Assembly (NCBI GenBank): GCA_018894105.1
Contig: CM032131.1
Location: forward strand, 5,668,501-5,732,500
Direction of reading: 5' to 3'
Length of the DNA stretch: 64,000 nucleotides
From: Jacaranda mimosifolia
Taxonomy: Eukaryota > Streptophyta > Magnoliopsida > Lamiales > Bignoniaceae
This document shows, in pieces, positions 46,901 to 56,528 of this stretch. The position numbers and the translations under genes were made by a program. Position 1 is the stretch's first letter, and every line of letters starts with the position of its first letter. The notes under the pieces were generated by a model. The model was not told the DNA's origin and did no database searches. It saw only the letters and a program-made list of their open reading frames with translations.

Positions 46901-48900
46901 ATTATATGCGTGAAACAACACATAAGACCCTCTAATATAATAAATCATATTTTCTTCAAGTTATGGTTGTGGTACGGTGAAAATAGTGGAGAAGGCAAAT
47001 ACCTACATCCAACCATTTGTGTCCTTGTTTATACTAGTGTAAAACATTAATCTATTAGGTAAATATATCATTTCGATATTACCATCAAAAAGCTAACAAT
47101 GTCTTATGACTATATCAATCCTAGGATTAAGAAATCATAGTTTGATAATCATACAATAATTTAAATAATTAAATTTGACTTAATTTCTTATATATAAGAA
47201 TGATACCATCTACTAAGAAAATAATACTATCTTTTACGATTATAGTACTTAATTTCAGATATATTATGTCGGAGTTTCCTAGTCTAGTACATATTTAGAG
47301 TGCTTTTATGCTCGCTTATCCTTTAATCGAATTTACTTCAATTTGATGGGAGAAAGAACATATACGACCATCTAATACAATAAAATCAAGTTTTCTTTAA
47401 GTAGTGGTCGTAATAGCACGTGTGCAAATGGTTGAGAAGATATTTATCCAACCACCTATGTTCTCATTTCTACTAATATAAGGCATTGATAGATGTGGTA
47501 AAAGTATCATTTCGACATCACCATAAAAAAGTGATCAATATCTCATGACTATATCAGTTGTAGGACTAAGAAATTATGGTTTAATAATCATATAATGACT
47601 TAAATAATTTAATTCAACTTAATTCTTGTGTATTAAAAATAATACCATATACTAAAAAAAGAATACCTTTTTTTATGATTTCAATACTTGATTATGAATA
47701 TATTATACTGAATTTTCCTAGTTTGGTGTGTTTTTTACGATTCTAATACTTTATTTTGGATATATTATACTGGACATTTTTTAGTTTGGATGTCATATAT
47801 ATCTTAAAATGTACTTCAACAACCTTTAAGATATATATCGGTAACCAGTATCTACATTAAATTAATAAGAAAGATATTGTACATTAAAAAAAGACAACTA
47901 TTTTTTTATGATTCCAATTAGTTGTGGCAAATGGGTGGGCTGGGTTGGGCTCAAAATGGGTTTATGTTTATGGGTTGAAAATGGGTTGGGTCGGATTTGG
48001 GCGGGTACAATACAAAAAAGAAAAAAATGTAAACTTTTTACTAAATACATTGTTATATTATTTTATTAAACTATAATCTTTTTATCTTTATTTGACATAT
48101 GTTAATCAATTATTATTAAATCCTTGTTAATCACGTAAAATTAAATCTAATTATATAAACATATAATTTACTTATTATTTTGTAATATTTATATTTTTCT
48201 TTTAATACAAAATAACAATCTTGCTCAATAAATAAAACATAAGTACTATTTATTTTATTTTTAATTTTTTCAATTTAGTTCATTATCGTTTATCACAATG
48301 ATCAAATTCAAACTCGATTCGACATAAAAGTATTATTATCATTTTAAAACAATTAAAATATGCATATATCTTGAAAAATGTCTTTTTAAGAATAAAAAAT
48401 ATAAATCATTTAAATTTAAATTCTTATATCTACCTAAATTATTATTTTTAAATAAAATACTCAAAAAATATTGAAATATAATTAATTTTTTAATTTTTAA
48501 AAATATTATAATTGAAAATAAAAATAAAGTCGGGGCCCTTTCTTCATGTGGAGGGAAAGGAAATGAAATGGATGGCCGCAATCTGTCATCTCACATGCTA
48601 TCACTACACAATAAATTTGTTGTGTTTACATATTAATATTTTGGTAGTTTATAAAAATTATAAAAAGAAAAAAGGAAAATAATTTTTTATTTATTTTCAT
48701 ATTGCAAAGTTGAAAAAAATATGGGGGCTATAATTCCAATTTGCCCCCTCTAATTCCAATACTTCATTCTAGAGATATTATACTAGATTTTCCTAGTTTG
48801 AATACCATATATATCTTAAAATATACTACATTTTCAATAACCTATAACATATATATCAATAACCAATATCTAAATAATTAAATTTTCAAGCTACATCATA
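43980..48900. repeat. Tandem array of 0.39-0.45 kb units, about 9 copies
   Basis: Using the anchor CAACACATAAGAC, units recur at 44371, 44778, 45185, 45632, 46081, 46472, 46916 and 47356 (spacings 407, 407, 447, 449, 391, 444, 440). A partial unit precedes at about 43980. Each unit carries a TACTTGCTTTTCC-like block, the anchor, CATATCCAACCACTTG and TCTTATGATCATGCAATGG. Units near 44-45 kb are of a variant type; units after 46.4 kb are more diverged. The array decays into TTCTGGATATATTATACTGG-type repeats (47.7-48.9 kb) and is split by an hAT element at 47929-48752. No coding. Confidence 0.88.
47929..48752. mobile_element. Non-autonomous hAT element with perfect 8-bp TSD
   Basis: The 824-bp insertion is flanked by ATTCCAAT at 47921-47928 and 48753-48760. 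Left terminus TAGTTGTGGCAAATGGG; right terminus, reverse complemented, TAGAGGGGGCAAATTGG. These are typical plant hAT ends. The left subterminal region repeats gggttggg and ggcgggt words. There is no transposase frame; the interior is AT-rich. The empty-site sequence is visible in neighbouring repeat units, which read straight through GATTCCAATACTTCATTC. Confidence 0.9.
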
Positions 48901-49005
48901 AATTATAAACATCATCTGTTCTAATCATCCAAATACTTAAATAATAAATCGTATCCATATAACACTTGAATATTGAAACATGCATCCTTCTCAACATCCA
49001 TATAA

Positions 49006-49037
<32 letters not shown>

Positions 49038-49099
49038 TAAAATTATCCAAGTAATAACCATCCAAACATATCATTAATCAATGCTGAAACAAAGTAAAC

Positions 49100-49288
49100 C
49101 ATACTCATCCTTTTTCTTTTTCTTTACCCCTCACTATCACCGTCGCCATCATCACCATTGGATGGATCTCAACTTCAACAACAACACCTTTAGGCAAAGG
49201 ATCTACTAGAGGACTATCTCTGTACTTGAAACTGTCTTAACATTTCTTCAATTTAGTTGAATCTAATGTTCAACTTTGGTATATGATA

Positions 49289-49319
<31 letters not shown>

Positions 49320-50330
49320 TGAGTTCTCTTCATTGTTGGAGGTTGGAACCCAACTGCGGGTTTCAACTCTTTTGTTACCACATGAAAGTATTGAGGGAAG
49401 CAATGAGCATATAATTCCAACTTTCTTCTTGTCATTTCTACAAACAAGGAAATAATACAAATAAGTTTTAGAAATATTTCAATACGCATATAAAATTAAG
49501 GTTCTGATACTGCATACACCAGTGTAAATACTGAACTGGAGTATTTTTATACTAAAAATACTTAAATAATAGAAAATAATTAGATATGCTTTACACCCTT
49601 CAAATAGATTATAATTTGAATAGAATTCCTAAAATTTTAGTTGACAATATATCCAAGATTAATCATACTTTAAATTAAGTCTATCATTCCAAAAGTCAAG
49701 TATTAACAACTGAATAAAGTATATATTAATAATAACAAGGATTAAAAAAAGAAAAAAAAATGAAGAAGAAATTACCTTCATTATCAAATAACTTACAATT
49801 AGAGTTCTAAATCTAGTTCCAATCGAGTAAATAATAGTTAAGAAATAAATAGATGCATAGACTCCAAATAGCCAAATTGTTTGTCATAGGCCTCATATGA
49901 AAATAAACTCACTATTATTATCTTATCACGGCATCTCATCTTTCTATTCATCATGTTCCTAACTTTACCCAAATATACATTCGAGAAAAGAGTCATCAAG
50001 CAAAAATAGTAATAGAAATGGTCTTGGGACCTACGACTTTTCACGGAGCCAAGTCCATTGCACCACCACTTCTGCCGGAAACACTGCCTTGCATATGCCT
50101 TCCTACCAATTTGCTCTCAAATAGTCATTCTTTTTTCCAAATTAATGGATGTGGATGAACATTAAAAAAAAAACATCGGTAGATGGGAAACAACAGGAAT
50201 GCAAGCATTACTTCAAGCATCCAACACAAACCACTCACAACAAGAAGAAGAAAAATAAAATGAGATGAGCCCAATAGTTACAGTGCATTTCTAGATGAAG
50301 AGGAAAATGGAGAGAAAGTCGTAGATGAAA
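49100..50330 (-). other. Gene-like segment, unassigned
   Basis: On the minus strand, 49480-49320 reads openly as MTRRKLELYAHCFPQYFHVV then TKELKPAVGFQPP, preceded by a TTGTTTGTAG acceptor-like junction; 49235-49120 reads FKYRDSPLVDPLPKGVVVEV; and 50100-50045 reads QGSVSGRSGGAMDLAP. The compositional look is of exons rather than of AT-rich spacer. An (AT)n tract lies at 49290-49312. I do not recognise a family; it could be a decayed transposase or host gene fragment. Confidence 0.3.
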
Positions 50331-50517
50331 GAACAGAAAGAAAAAAAAATGTTGTTGCACCTTGTCTCACATTTTGAAAAATGTGAAGAAAGTTTAAGTC
50401 ATTTTATAATTTAAATTCCAAATGAGGGGCATTTCAATACTTGTACAACTAGTAGAATGTGATTCCAAAAGATAAAATTTAGATGGGGAGTGAAGACCAA
50501 GAAAAAAATAAATGGGG

Positions 50518-50567
50518 ACAACAACAATAATGACAACAACAACAACAATAATGACAACGACAACAAT

Positions 50568-50600
<33 letters not shown>

Positions 50601-50621
50601 AAGAAGAAGAAGAAGAAGAAA
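50518..50621. repeat. (AAC)n/(AAG)n microsatellite
   Basis: Imperfect ACA/AAT triplets are followed by a clean (AAC)n run and then (AAG)n to 50621. It makes spurious poly-Asn/Lys and poly-Leu frames. Confidence 0.95.
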
Positions 50622-51239
50622 TTTTGCCCCTATATTATTGCCTCCAATTTAGACCTTGTAAGGTTGTCAATGGATCAGTTATGAATCAAATAAGTGCTAT
50701 TTGAATTTAAAATTGATTATCACTATGTATATTTGAATCCAACTCAATATTCTATAGGATCTGTATTTATTAATATCAATTCGAATTTGATGGATATCCA
50801 AAGTTCGATCAAAATAATTTTATCCCATTATCTATTTTTGTCTTTTGATTGCATGTAATATATAACATTCACAAAGTAATTTGCATCAAATTTGAATTTT
50901 TGTTATTCTTTAATCATATATTCATCTAAAAGTCAATTAGTTGGAGGCATGAATTCTAGTACTATAATTATTTCCTCATAGGAACTTCCGCCAACTTTAT
51001 CCATTAGGAGATCTAACCAAGCATGCCAAAACAAGGTAAGCATTCTAAAAATGAATTGTAAGCTTTTCCACCTATCCAATGATAGACTATTCTAATTAGA
51101 AAATGAATCTTTGATTCTAACTGGACACCTACCCATTGTCATTAAATGAAATGTTAATAACCCATCCTCCTCTCTTTGAAAGAATGGATGCTTTTGATTT
51201 TGTTGGTGTTTGATACAATTTTGTCTTTTCCATATTACT
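50622..51239. other. Intergenic, nothing recognised
   Basis: No gene or repeat structure that I can support. Confidence 0.5.
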
Positions 51240-51559
51240 ATATCTATAGATAGTCAATAATTTTATATGAGGAACTACTAAACCCAATCACTTGTCATCA
51301 TTCTTCAATTTTTTTGTGGAGGTCTATCCTATAGAGATACTCAAATTGGATCAACGGTAAATTTCTATGTTTCATTGTAAACCTAATTAATTACTTCTAA
51401 TTACGTAAAGCAATAGTTCAAACCGCACTCAAAGGTACGGCATTTCCCATTATCATAGGAACTTCTGTACTAGAAACAATGGTATCTCCAATTATAGCTC
51501 CTTTGGATATAAAATATATCTCTTCTCATCATTCTCATAGTGTATGAGACAAATATAGC
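51240..51559 (-). pseudogene. rpl2: Plastid-derived insertion: rpl2 exon 1 end and start of its group II intron
   Basis: On the minus strand 51559-51429 reads as the end of plastid ribosomal protein L2 exon 1: LIHYENDEKRYILYPK, then after a one-base deletion AIIGDTIVSSTEVPMIMGNA and VPL. At 51428 the sequence becomes GTGCGGTTTGAAC, the start of the rpl2 group II intron (GUGYG consensus), and continues as recognisable intron sequence to about 51240. The one-base deletion and amino-acid changes show it is a nuclear copy (NUPT), not plastid DNA. Both ends pass into unrelated AT-rich sequence. It has no function here. Confidence 0.87.
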
Positions 51560-52164
51560 AAAGGTTCTTTTTTATCTTAATTTAGATGCTTTTTATTAGA
51601 TATTTTTCATTGATCTTTCTAGTTTCATTACTATTTCTATTTCTATTCAAATTTAAAAGAAGTAATTTAGTTGTTATAAACCAAGGTTTCCTTCTATATA
51701 CATTATAGAGTAACACAAAACTGGGGAAGAACCAAAGTTTCCAATGCGATAAACACTTCTTTCACATTATATAAGTCCATGAGTAAATCAATTATATATT
51801 ATTATATTTGGCATTCATTATTTTTCTCTTTTTAGTACCCCTTTTATATTTGGGCTAATATTTATAAGGCTATGGACCAATATCAATAGCAAAAGTATAG
51901 ATATTAGTCATTAGGCCATCATAATATATTACATTTTATTTAAGAGTATTTATTAATACTATATATGTACATATATTAATTTAATAAAGAATAGTATTAA
52001 AATCCGATTTGCATTTTGAATGGATTGAATTGTTTACATGTCTGATCCATTTATTTAAGATTATAAATATTTATATTTAGATCTAATCTATCAGATATTT
52101 TAATCAATTAAAAAAATTTAACTTTGGATTTTATTTATGTTGGTTTTTTGATTAAAACCAAAGA
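51560..52164. other. AT-rich intergenic, nothing recognised
   Basis: No supported feature. Confidence 0.5.
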
Positions 52165-52463
52165 GCATATTTGTTTATGTTTTCAAATTCATTTTCATCC
52201 ATTTTTCACTTTGAAAATCAATTGTCAACAACTTTTCATCATTTTTATTAAAATTTCAACTCATTTTTATCTCAAAACACATTTTTCAATAATTTATATA
52301 TTCTCCCAATAACTTGTATATTTTTTCTCTTTATTTTATTATTATTAATATCCTATATAATCATTATTTTTAGAATAAACTATCCAAATATAAACTTATT
52401 TTTTTAATTAATTTTTAAAATATTAAAAAGCAAAAATGCAATCGAAAACATAACCAAATAAGC
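52165..52463 (+). mobile_element. PIF/Harbinger-like MITE, copy 1
   Basis: Left end GCATATTTGTTTATGTTTTC and right end, reverse complemented, GCTTATTTGGTTATGTTTTC form terminal inverted repeats. The body matches copy 2 (52877-53227) in inverted orientation: TTTCAACTCATTTTTATCTC, TTTTTCAATAA, AAACTATCCAAATA. No coding. Target duplication unclear. Confidence 0.75.
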
Positions 52464-52469
52464 TGTCCC

Positions 52470-52876
52470 ATTAACCTACCTAACAAACAACCAGGGACGG
52501 GAAATGTACGGACAAACTTTACACACAGGCCCATTTATGAGAGCAACACAGCGCATTCAATGTCTTCTATATGAAGTTGGATTGGACAAAACTATGATAA
52601 ATTATGTAAGCGAGTTTCATAAATAAATAATGAGAAACGTTTTGCTTGACAGTTTACTTCTAGATATAATAGTGTACTTAATTTTTCAAAATTAATTTTA
52701 ATTAAACGAAAAATTAAAATCAAAGGTAAAAATTTAAACTAGTGTTTATTGTTGGAAATTGATGCGATGATACAAATCCTATTGCTACTCTTTGCAAAAT
52801 TCATTCATTTGACAATTCATACAATTTTAATTACAATTTTAATTCCAATACTTTGATTAGTGCAATTAAATTTACT
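52470..52876. repeat. Diverged duplicate of 56660-56960
   Basis: The two segments share ordered blocks: CATTCAATGTC, TTCTAGATATAAT, a 20-25-bp AATTAAA-rich stretch, AAACTA..TGTTTATT and TTCATTCATT..ACAATTC. The order is conserved over about 300 bp, so this is an old segmental or repeat-family duplication. Confidence 0.6.
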
Positions 52877-53227
52877 GGGAGTTTGGTGTGTTTTCATTTT
52901 CTATTTTTATTTTTAATATTTTTAAAATTTGAAAAGTTAGTTAGAGCAAATGAGTTGAAAATAAATTTGTATTTGGATAGTATGTTGGGAAAATAATTAT
53001 TATATTGGGTTTAGTAGGTTGTAGGTTATAGGTGGATAGAGATAGTAATAATGAAGAAGTGGGAGAAAATATATGTGTTATTGACAGAAGATATGTAGGT
53101 TATTGAAAAATATATTTTGAGGTGAAAATGAGTTGAAATATTGGTAAAAATGATAGTAAGTTGTTGATAATTCATTTACGAATAATAAAAACAGTTGAAA
53201 ATGAAAATAAAACATAATCAAACTGCC
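52877..53227 (-). mobile_element. PIF/Harbinger-like MITE, copy 2
   Basis: 351 bp with ends GGGAGTTTGGTGTGTTTTC and, reverse complemented, GGCAGTTTGATTATGTTTT. It is flanked by ACT on both sides (52874-52876, 53228-53230), a 3-bp duplication of the length typical of PIF/Harbinger, though not the usual TWA. The body is the inverted counterpart of copy 1. No coding. Confidence 0.8.
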
Positions 53228-53966
53228 ACTTAGAGTATTTCAATTCTCTTTAATAAGAGGATTCTAATATCTTTGATTCGTTGATTTTGAAACTTATTGT
53301 GTCATTATTTTAAAAAGTAGTCGTTTTATTTTAGGAAATAATTCTCAAAATTCAAAAACATATAAGAATGATTTCATCTCGGATAAACTTTAGGAGTTCT
53401 TTTCTGAAAAGGTTCATCATTTCAGAATAAATAATTCCTCTAAAAATTAAATGTTTTTAATACACCTACATTTTTTTTATGATATGGGATAGATTATTAT
53501 ACTTAATAAAATATTCTTATTAATTATTTTCCACTTTAAATTCAATTTTCTTATTCAATTATTCATTTTTGCATATAAATATTCCATGAGCATCTCTCGC
53601 AATATCAATTATCCATTATAAGTAGTTTTATTAAATTTTGATTTATAAAATGTTCTTTAATTTTTATACTAAAATATCAGCCATGATATTATGTAGGTAA
53701 TTCCAAAGATATTTTTTTAATTCTTTTATAACTTGTATATTTTTATTTGGTTAGGATTGATTCAATTCGACCTGGCCCACAATTCAAAGGATTTCATTCA
53801 TCACATGAAAAAATATTTAAATTGTCCAAATTAGACAACATCCGCCATAGCCACCTCATCAAATGATAGAAACCTATGTATACTCAATTTTGACATTTCT
53901 AGATACATTTTACCATATTCAATTCCCCAATTTTTTATTTTATAATTTTTAAATGCTCACTTAAAT
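53228..53966. other. AT-rich intergenic, nothing recognised
   Basis: No gene or clear repeat. Confidence 0.5.
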
Positions 53967-53971
53967 ATTAG

Positions 53972-54779
53972 ATATGAGGGTAAAAATTGTATGTAACTGG
54001 ATTGGGACGGAATTTGGGTGTATCAACTTGCCTGGTCGAGTAAATGAGCTCCACAGATACTTGGACTGAGTCCTGCAATCACGAGCAAATATCACGTTAG
54101 CTGAGGTGCCCTCGACTAAGGCATTCTGACGCCCAAATCAGTATGAGAATGACCAGATAAGATGATCAGCAGAGTGAGGGCTTTTGAGTATAAAATGACA
54201 TACCTTTAGTAAGGCTGGAAAGGGGGTATTTATAGCCTTCCCTAAGCGGGGAATTTGTTTGAGATGCTCTTAGCATGCAGAAAGGGCTTTTGTTCTTGCA
54301 TGAGGAGCTTTAGGTCATCTCTCATTCCTGTACTATTCCAAGTGGCTTCATCTCTAGCTTTCATGGATAGAAAAATACACTGGAGGCACACCCCCTGCCT
54401 GGTGCGGCAGTATGGGGGGGTACTGAGGTGGTACGCGCCATTAATGCGGAGGTATGCCGCCTGTTAGGGCATTTAATGCGGCAGAGGTAAGATCATGTAG
54501 TGAGTCGACCTCACTAGTCGACATACAGATTGACCTTAGGGTGAGGTTGACAACAAGTGGAAGAGGCAGTTGGACATTCTAGTCGAACGGATCGAGCGTC
54601 TACGTTCGGCTTGCGGCCTAATCGAATGACATCAGTGTTGCCTAGTGTGCTGTCAGAAAAAATGTGTGAGAGGTCGACCGAGGTCGACAACGTGATTGGG
54701 TCTGAGGATGAGATGGGCTTGATGATGTGCTCTTAAGTCGATAGTCTTTGGGCTAGGCCTATTGGGCCATCTCATATCA
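53972..54779 (-). repeat. 3' LTR of element D
   Basis: 808 bp, reverse complement of the A-type LTR, ending at TGATATGAGATGGCCC (minus, from 54779). The TATA box TATAAATA is at 54234-54227 on the minus strand. Confidence 0.9.
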
Positions 54780-54800
54780 TGAGTCCTTCCCACTTTTGAA
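54780..54800 (-). promoter_or_regulatory. Polypurine tract of element D
   Basis: On the minus strand CAAAAGTGGGAAGGACTCA immediately precedes the LTR start, equivalent to the tract of element A. Confidence 0.75.
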
Positions 54801-54975
54801 TTCTGAACGAAATAGTCGACGAGAAGGATTGGGGAGTATTTTGGTGCAAAGATACGAGAACCAGTCGACGAGGATTTTTAAAAGTCGACCTGGGTTTAGT
54901 GTATTTAATGTGCCGGTTACATTGTGCCATGCGGAGCGTCAAACGGCGGTTACACCATTATTACATACGCTTGGG

Positions 54976-55003
54976 ATTCCCGCGCTTGGATGCCTATAAA
55001 TAG
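54976..55003 (+). promoter_or_regulatory. Antisense promoter in element D: E2F-like site and TATA box
   Basis: ATTCCCGCG at 54976 and CTATAAATAG at 54994-55003 precede the ATG at 55159 by 165 nt from the TATA start. Flanking sequence matches that of element A (TTTTTACTTTT, TACGTCTGGTCGA, GAGCCAACT/CAGCCAACT, CTTTCCT). A GTAAGT word occurs about 50-60 nt before the ATG in both, perhaps a leader intron donor but with very little room for an intron. Confidence 0.65.
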
Positions 55004-55158
55004 GTATGATTAAAGTCTTCATTTTTACTTTTACCGTTCTACGTCTGGTCGAATTCTCAGCCAACTACCTTTCCTATTATTGTTTTGTGCCCTAGACTTC
55101 GTCGAACTGTGTAAGTCTTTTTCTCAGTTTTTATTCGAGTTCATCCTTTGATTAAGAA

Positions 55159-55746
55159 ATGCAACGCTTATATGATTTTGAGGGTAGTCAAGGGGGGGAT
55201 AATGAGGCCACTTATTCTGATTGGAGAGGGGGATTGAAAAATGAGTCAAGTAGCTCATCAAGCGATAGCTCAAGCTCCAGCAGCTCGAGTAGCGATCGTG
55301 CTGTTGGAGGGGGTGGTGCTAGGCCAAGTCAGGCTCCAGCGTCTCATGGTTGACTATTCACCCCGACTACTATAGTGAGGTAGTGTCTAAGATAACTCCT
55401 ATCAATTTGGCACGTATTAGGTAGGTGTACTATATCCCCGTGGAGTATGAGCTCATAGTGCCTGGACCTTCTGATATAATGCATCAACCTCCGATCGGAT
55501 GTATAATCGTGTTCAATGAGGTTTTTCAATGTGGCATTAAGTTCCCTTAGCTGGACTTATAGTCGAGCTGCTAAAGGGTTTAGAAGTAAGTATAACCTAA
55601 CTGCTAACAAATTGCTTTTCTACTATATATTTTGTTGTCTTAATGCAAATATTCGACCAACTATTCTCTTTTGCAAATTTTTCAAACATGTTTCACCTCC
55701 CCATGTCCCAAAAGTCAGGTAGCACCGACGAGTCTGGTTTTTATTA
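55159..55746 (+). pseudogene. Antisense gene fragment of element D, N-terminal part
   Basis: ATG 55159 opens a 64-codon frame, MQRLYDFEGSQGGDNEATYS, clearly the same start as the element A antisense protein (MLRLSNFEGSQGRDSEATH). A Ser-rich low-complexity stretch (residues about 29-45) follows. After the stop at 55351-55353 homology continues in broken frames (FTPTTIV, then around 55440-55520 the region before PIGCIIVF) to SRKSGSTDESGFYY-equivalent sequence at about 55700-55746. There it is joined directly to the primer-site region of the LTR. The C-terminal two-thirds are gone. Function unknown. Confidence 0.75.
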
Positions 55747-55763
55747 CCTCACAGACGGTGCCA
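55747..55763 (-). promoter_or_regulatory. Primer binding site of element D and deletion junction
   Basis: The minus strand reads TGGCACCGTCTGTGAGG, two bases inside the 5' LTR. The first 13 bases are primer-site sequence; from GTGAGG on it matches the middle of the antisense gene (element A, about 21828), so the deletion breakpoint lies in the shared GTG. Confidence 0.8.
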
Positions 55764-55765
55764 AA

Positions 55766-56523
55766 TAATAAGGGTTAAAACTGTATATAATTAGATTGGG
55801 ACAGAATCTAGGTGGATCGACTTGCTTGGTCGAGTAAATGAGCTCCACAGTTACTTGGGCTGAGTCCTGCAACCACGAGCAAACGTCAGGCTAGCCGAGG
55901 TGCCCTCGGCTATGGCACTCCGACACTCAAATCAGTATGAGAATGACTAGATAAGATGAGCAACAGAGTGAGGCCTTTGTAGTATGGAATGACATACCTT
56001 CAGTGAGGTTGGAAATGGGGTATTTATTGCCTTCCCCAGGCAAGGGATTTGTTTGAGATGCCCTTAGCATACAGAAAGGGCTCTTGTCCTTGCATGAGGG
56101 GATTTAGCTCATATCCCATTCCTGTACTATTCCAGGCGGCTTCATCTCCAACTTTAATGGACATAATAGTACACTGGAGGCGCGCCCTCTACCTGGCGCA
56201 GCAGTATGGGCGGTATTGGGGTGGCACGCGCCATTAAAGCGAAGGTGCATACCTGTCAGGGCATTTAATGGGGCAGAGATGGGATCATGCAGCGAGTCAA
56301 CCTCACTAGTCGACATACAGATCGACCTCAAGGTAAGGTTGACGACCGTTTGGCTCGCAGCCTAGTCGAATAACATCAATGTTGCCTAGTGTGTTGTCGG
56401 AAAAAAAGTGTGAGAGGTCGACCAAGGTCAATAATGTGATGGGACTTCGAGGATGAGATGGGCTTAATGATGTGCTTTGAATCGATAGTCTTTGGACTGG
56501 ACCTATTGGGTCATCCCATATCA
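55766..56523 (-). repeat. 5' LTR of element D
   Basis: 758 bp, about 50 bp shorter than its partner because the block containing aagtggaagaggcag (54554 on in the other LTR) is missing. The TATA box is changed to AATAAATA. Confidence 0.9.
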
Positions 56524-56528
56524 ATTAG

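Larger units (their letters stand above)
53972..56523 (-). mobile_element. Element D: internally deleted Tat-family element
   Basis: Two LTRs of the element A family lie in the same (minus) orientation at 53972-54779 and 55766-56523, flanked by a perfect ATTAG duplication (53967-53971 and 56524-56528). Between them are only about 1 kb: primer site, part of the antisense gene with its promoter, and polypurine tract. All of gag, pol, integrase and the tandem repeats are absent. The element is therefore a non-autonomous deletion derivative that could have been mobilised by relatives such as A or C. The left terminus reads ATATGAGGG where TGATGAGGG is expected, two substitutions. Confidence 0.92.

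Noticed and set aside
50411..50684. Poly-Leu and poly-Asn/Lys reading frames
   Set aside because: They are translations of the AAC/AAG microsatellite.
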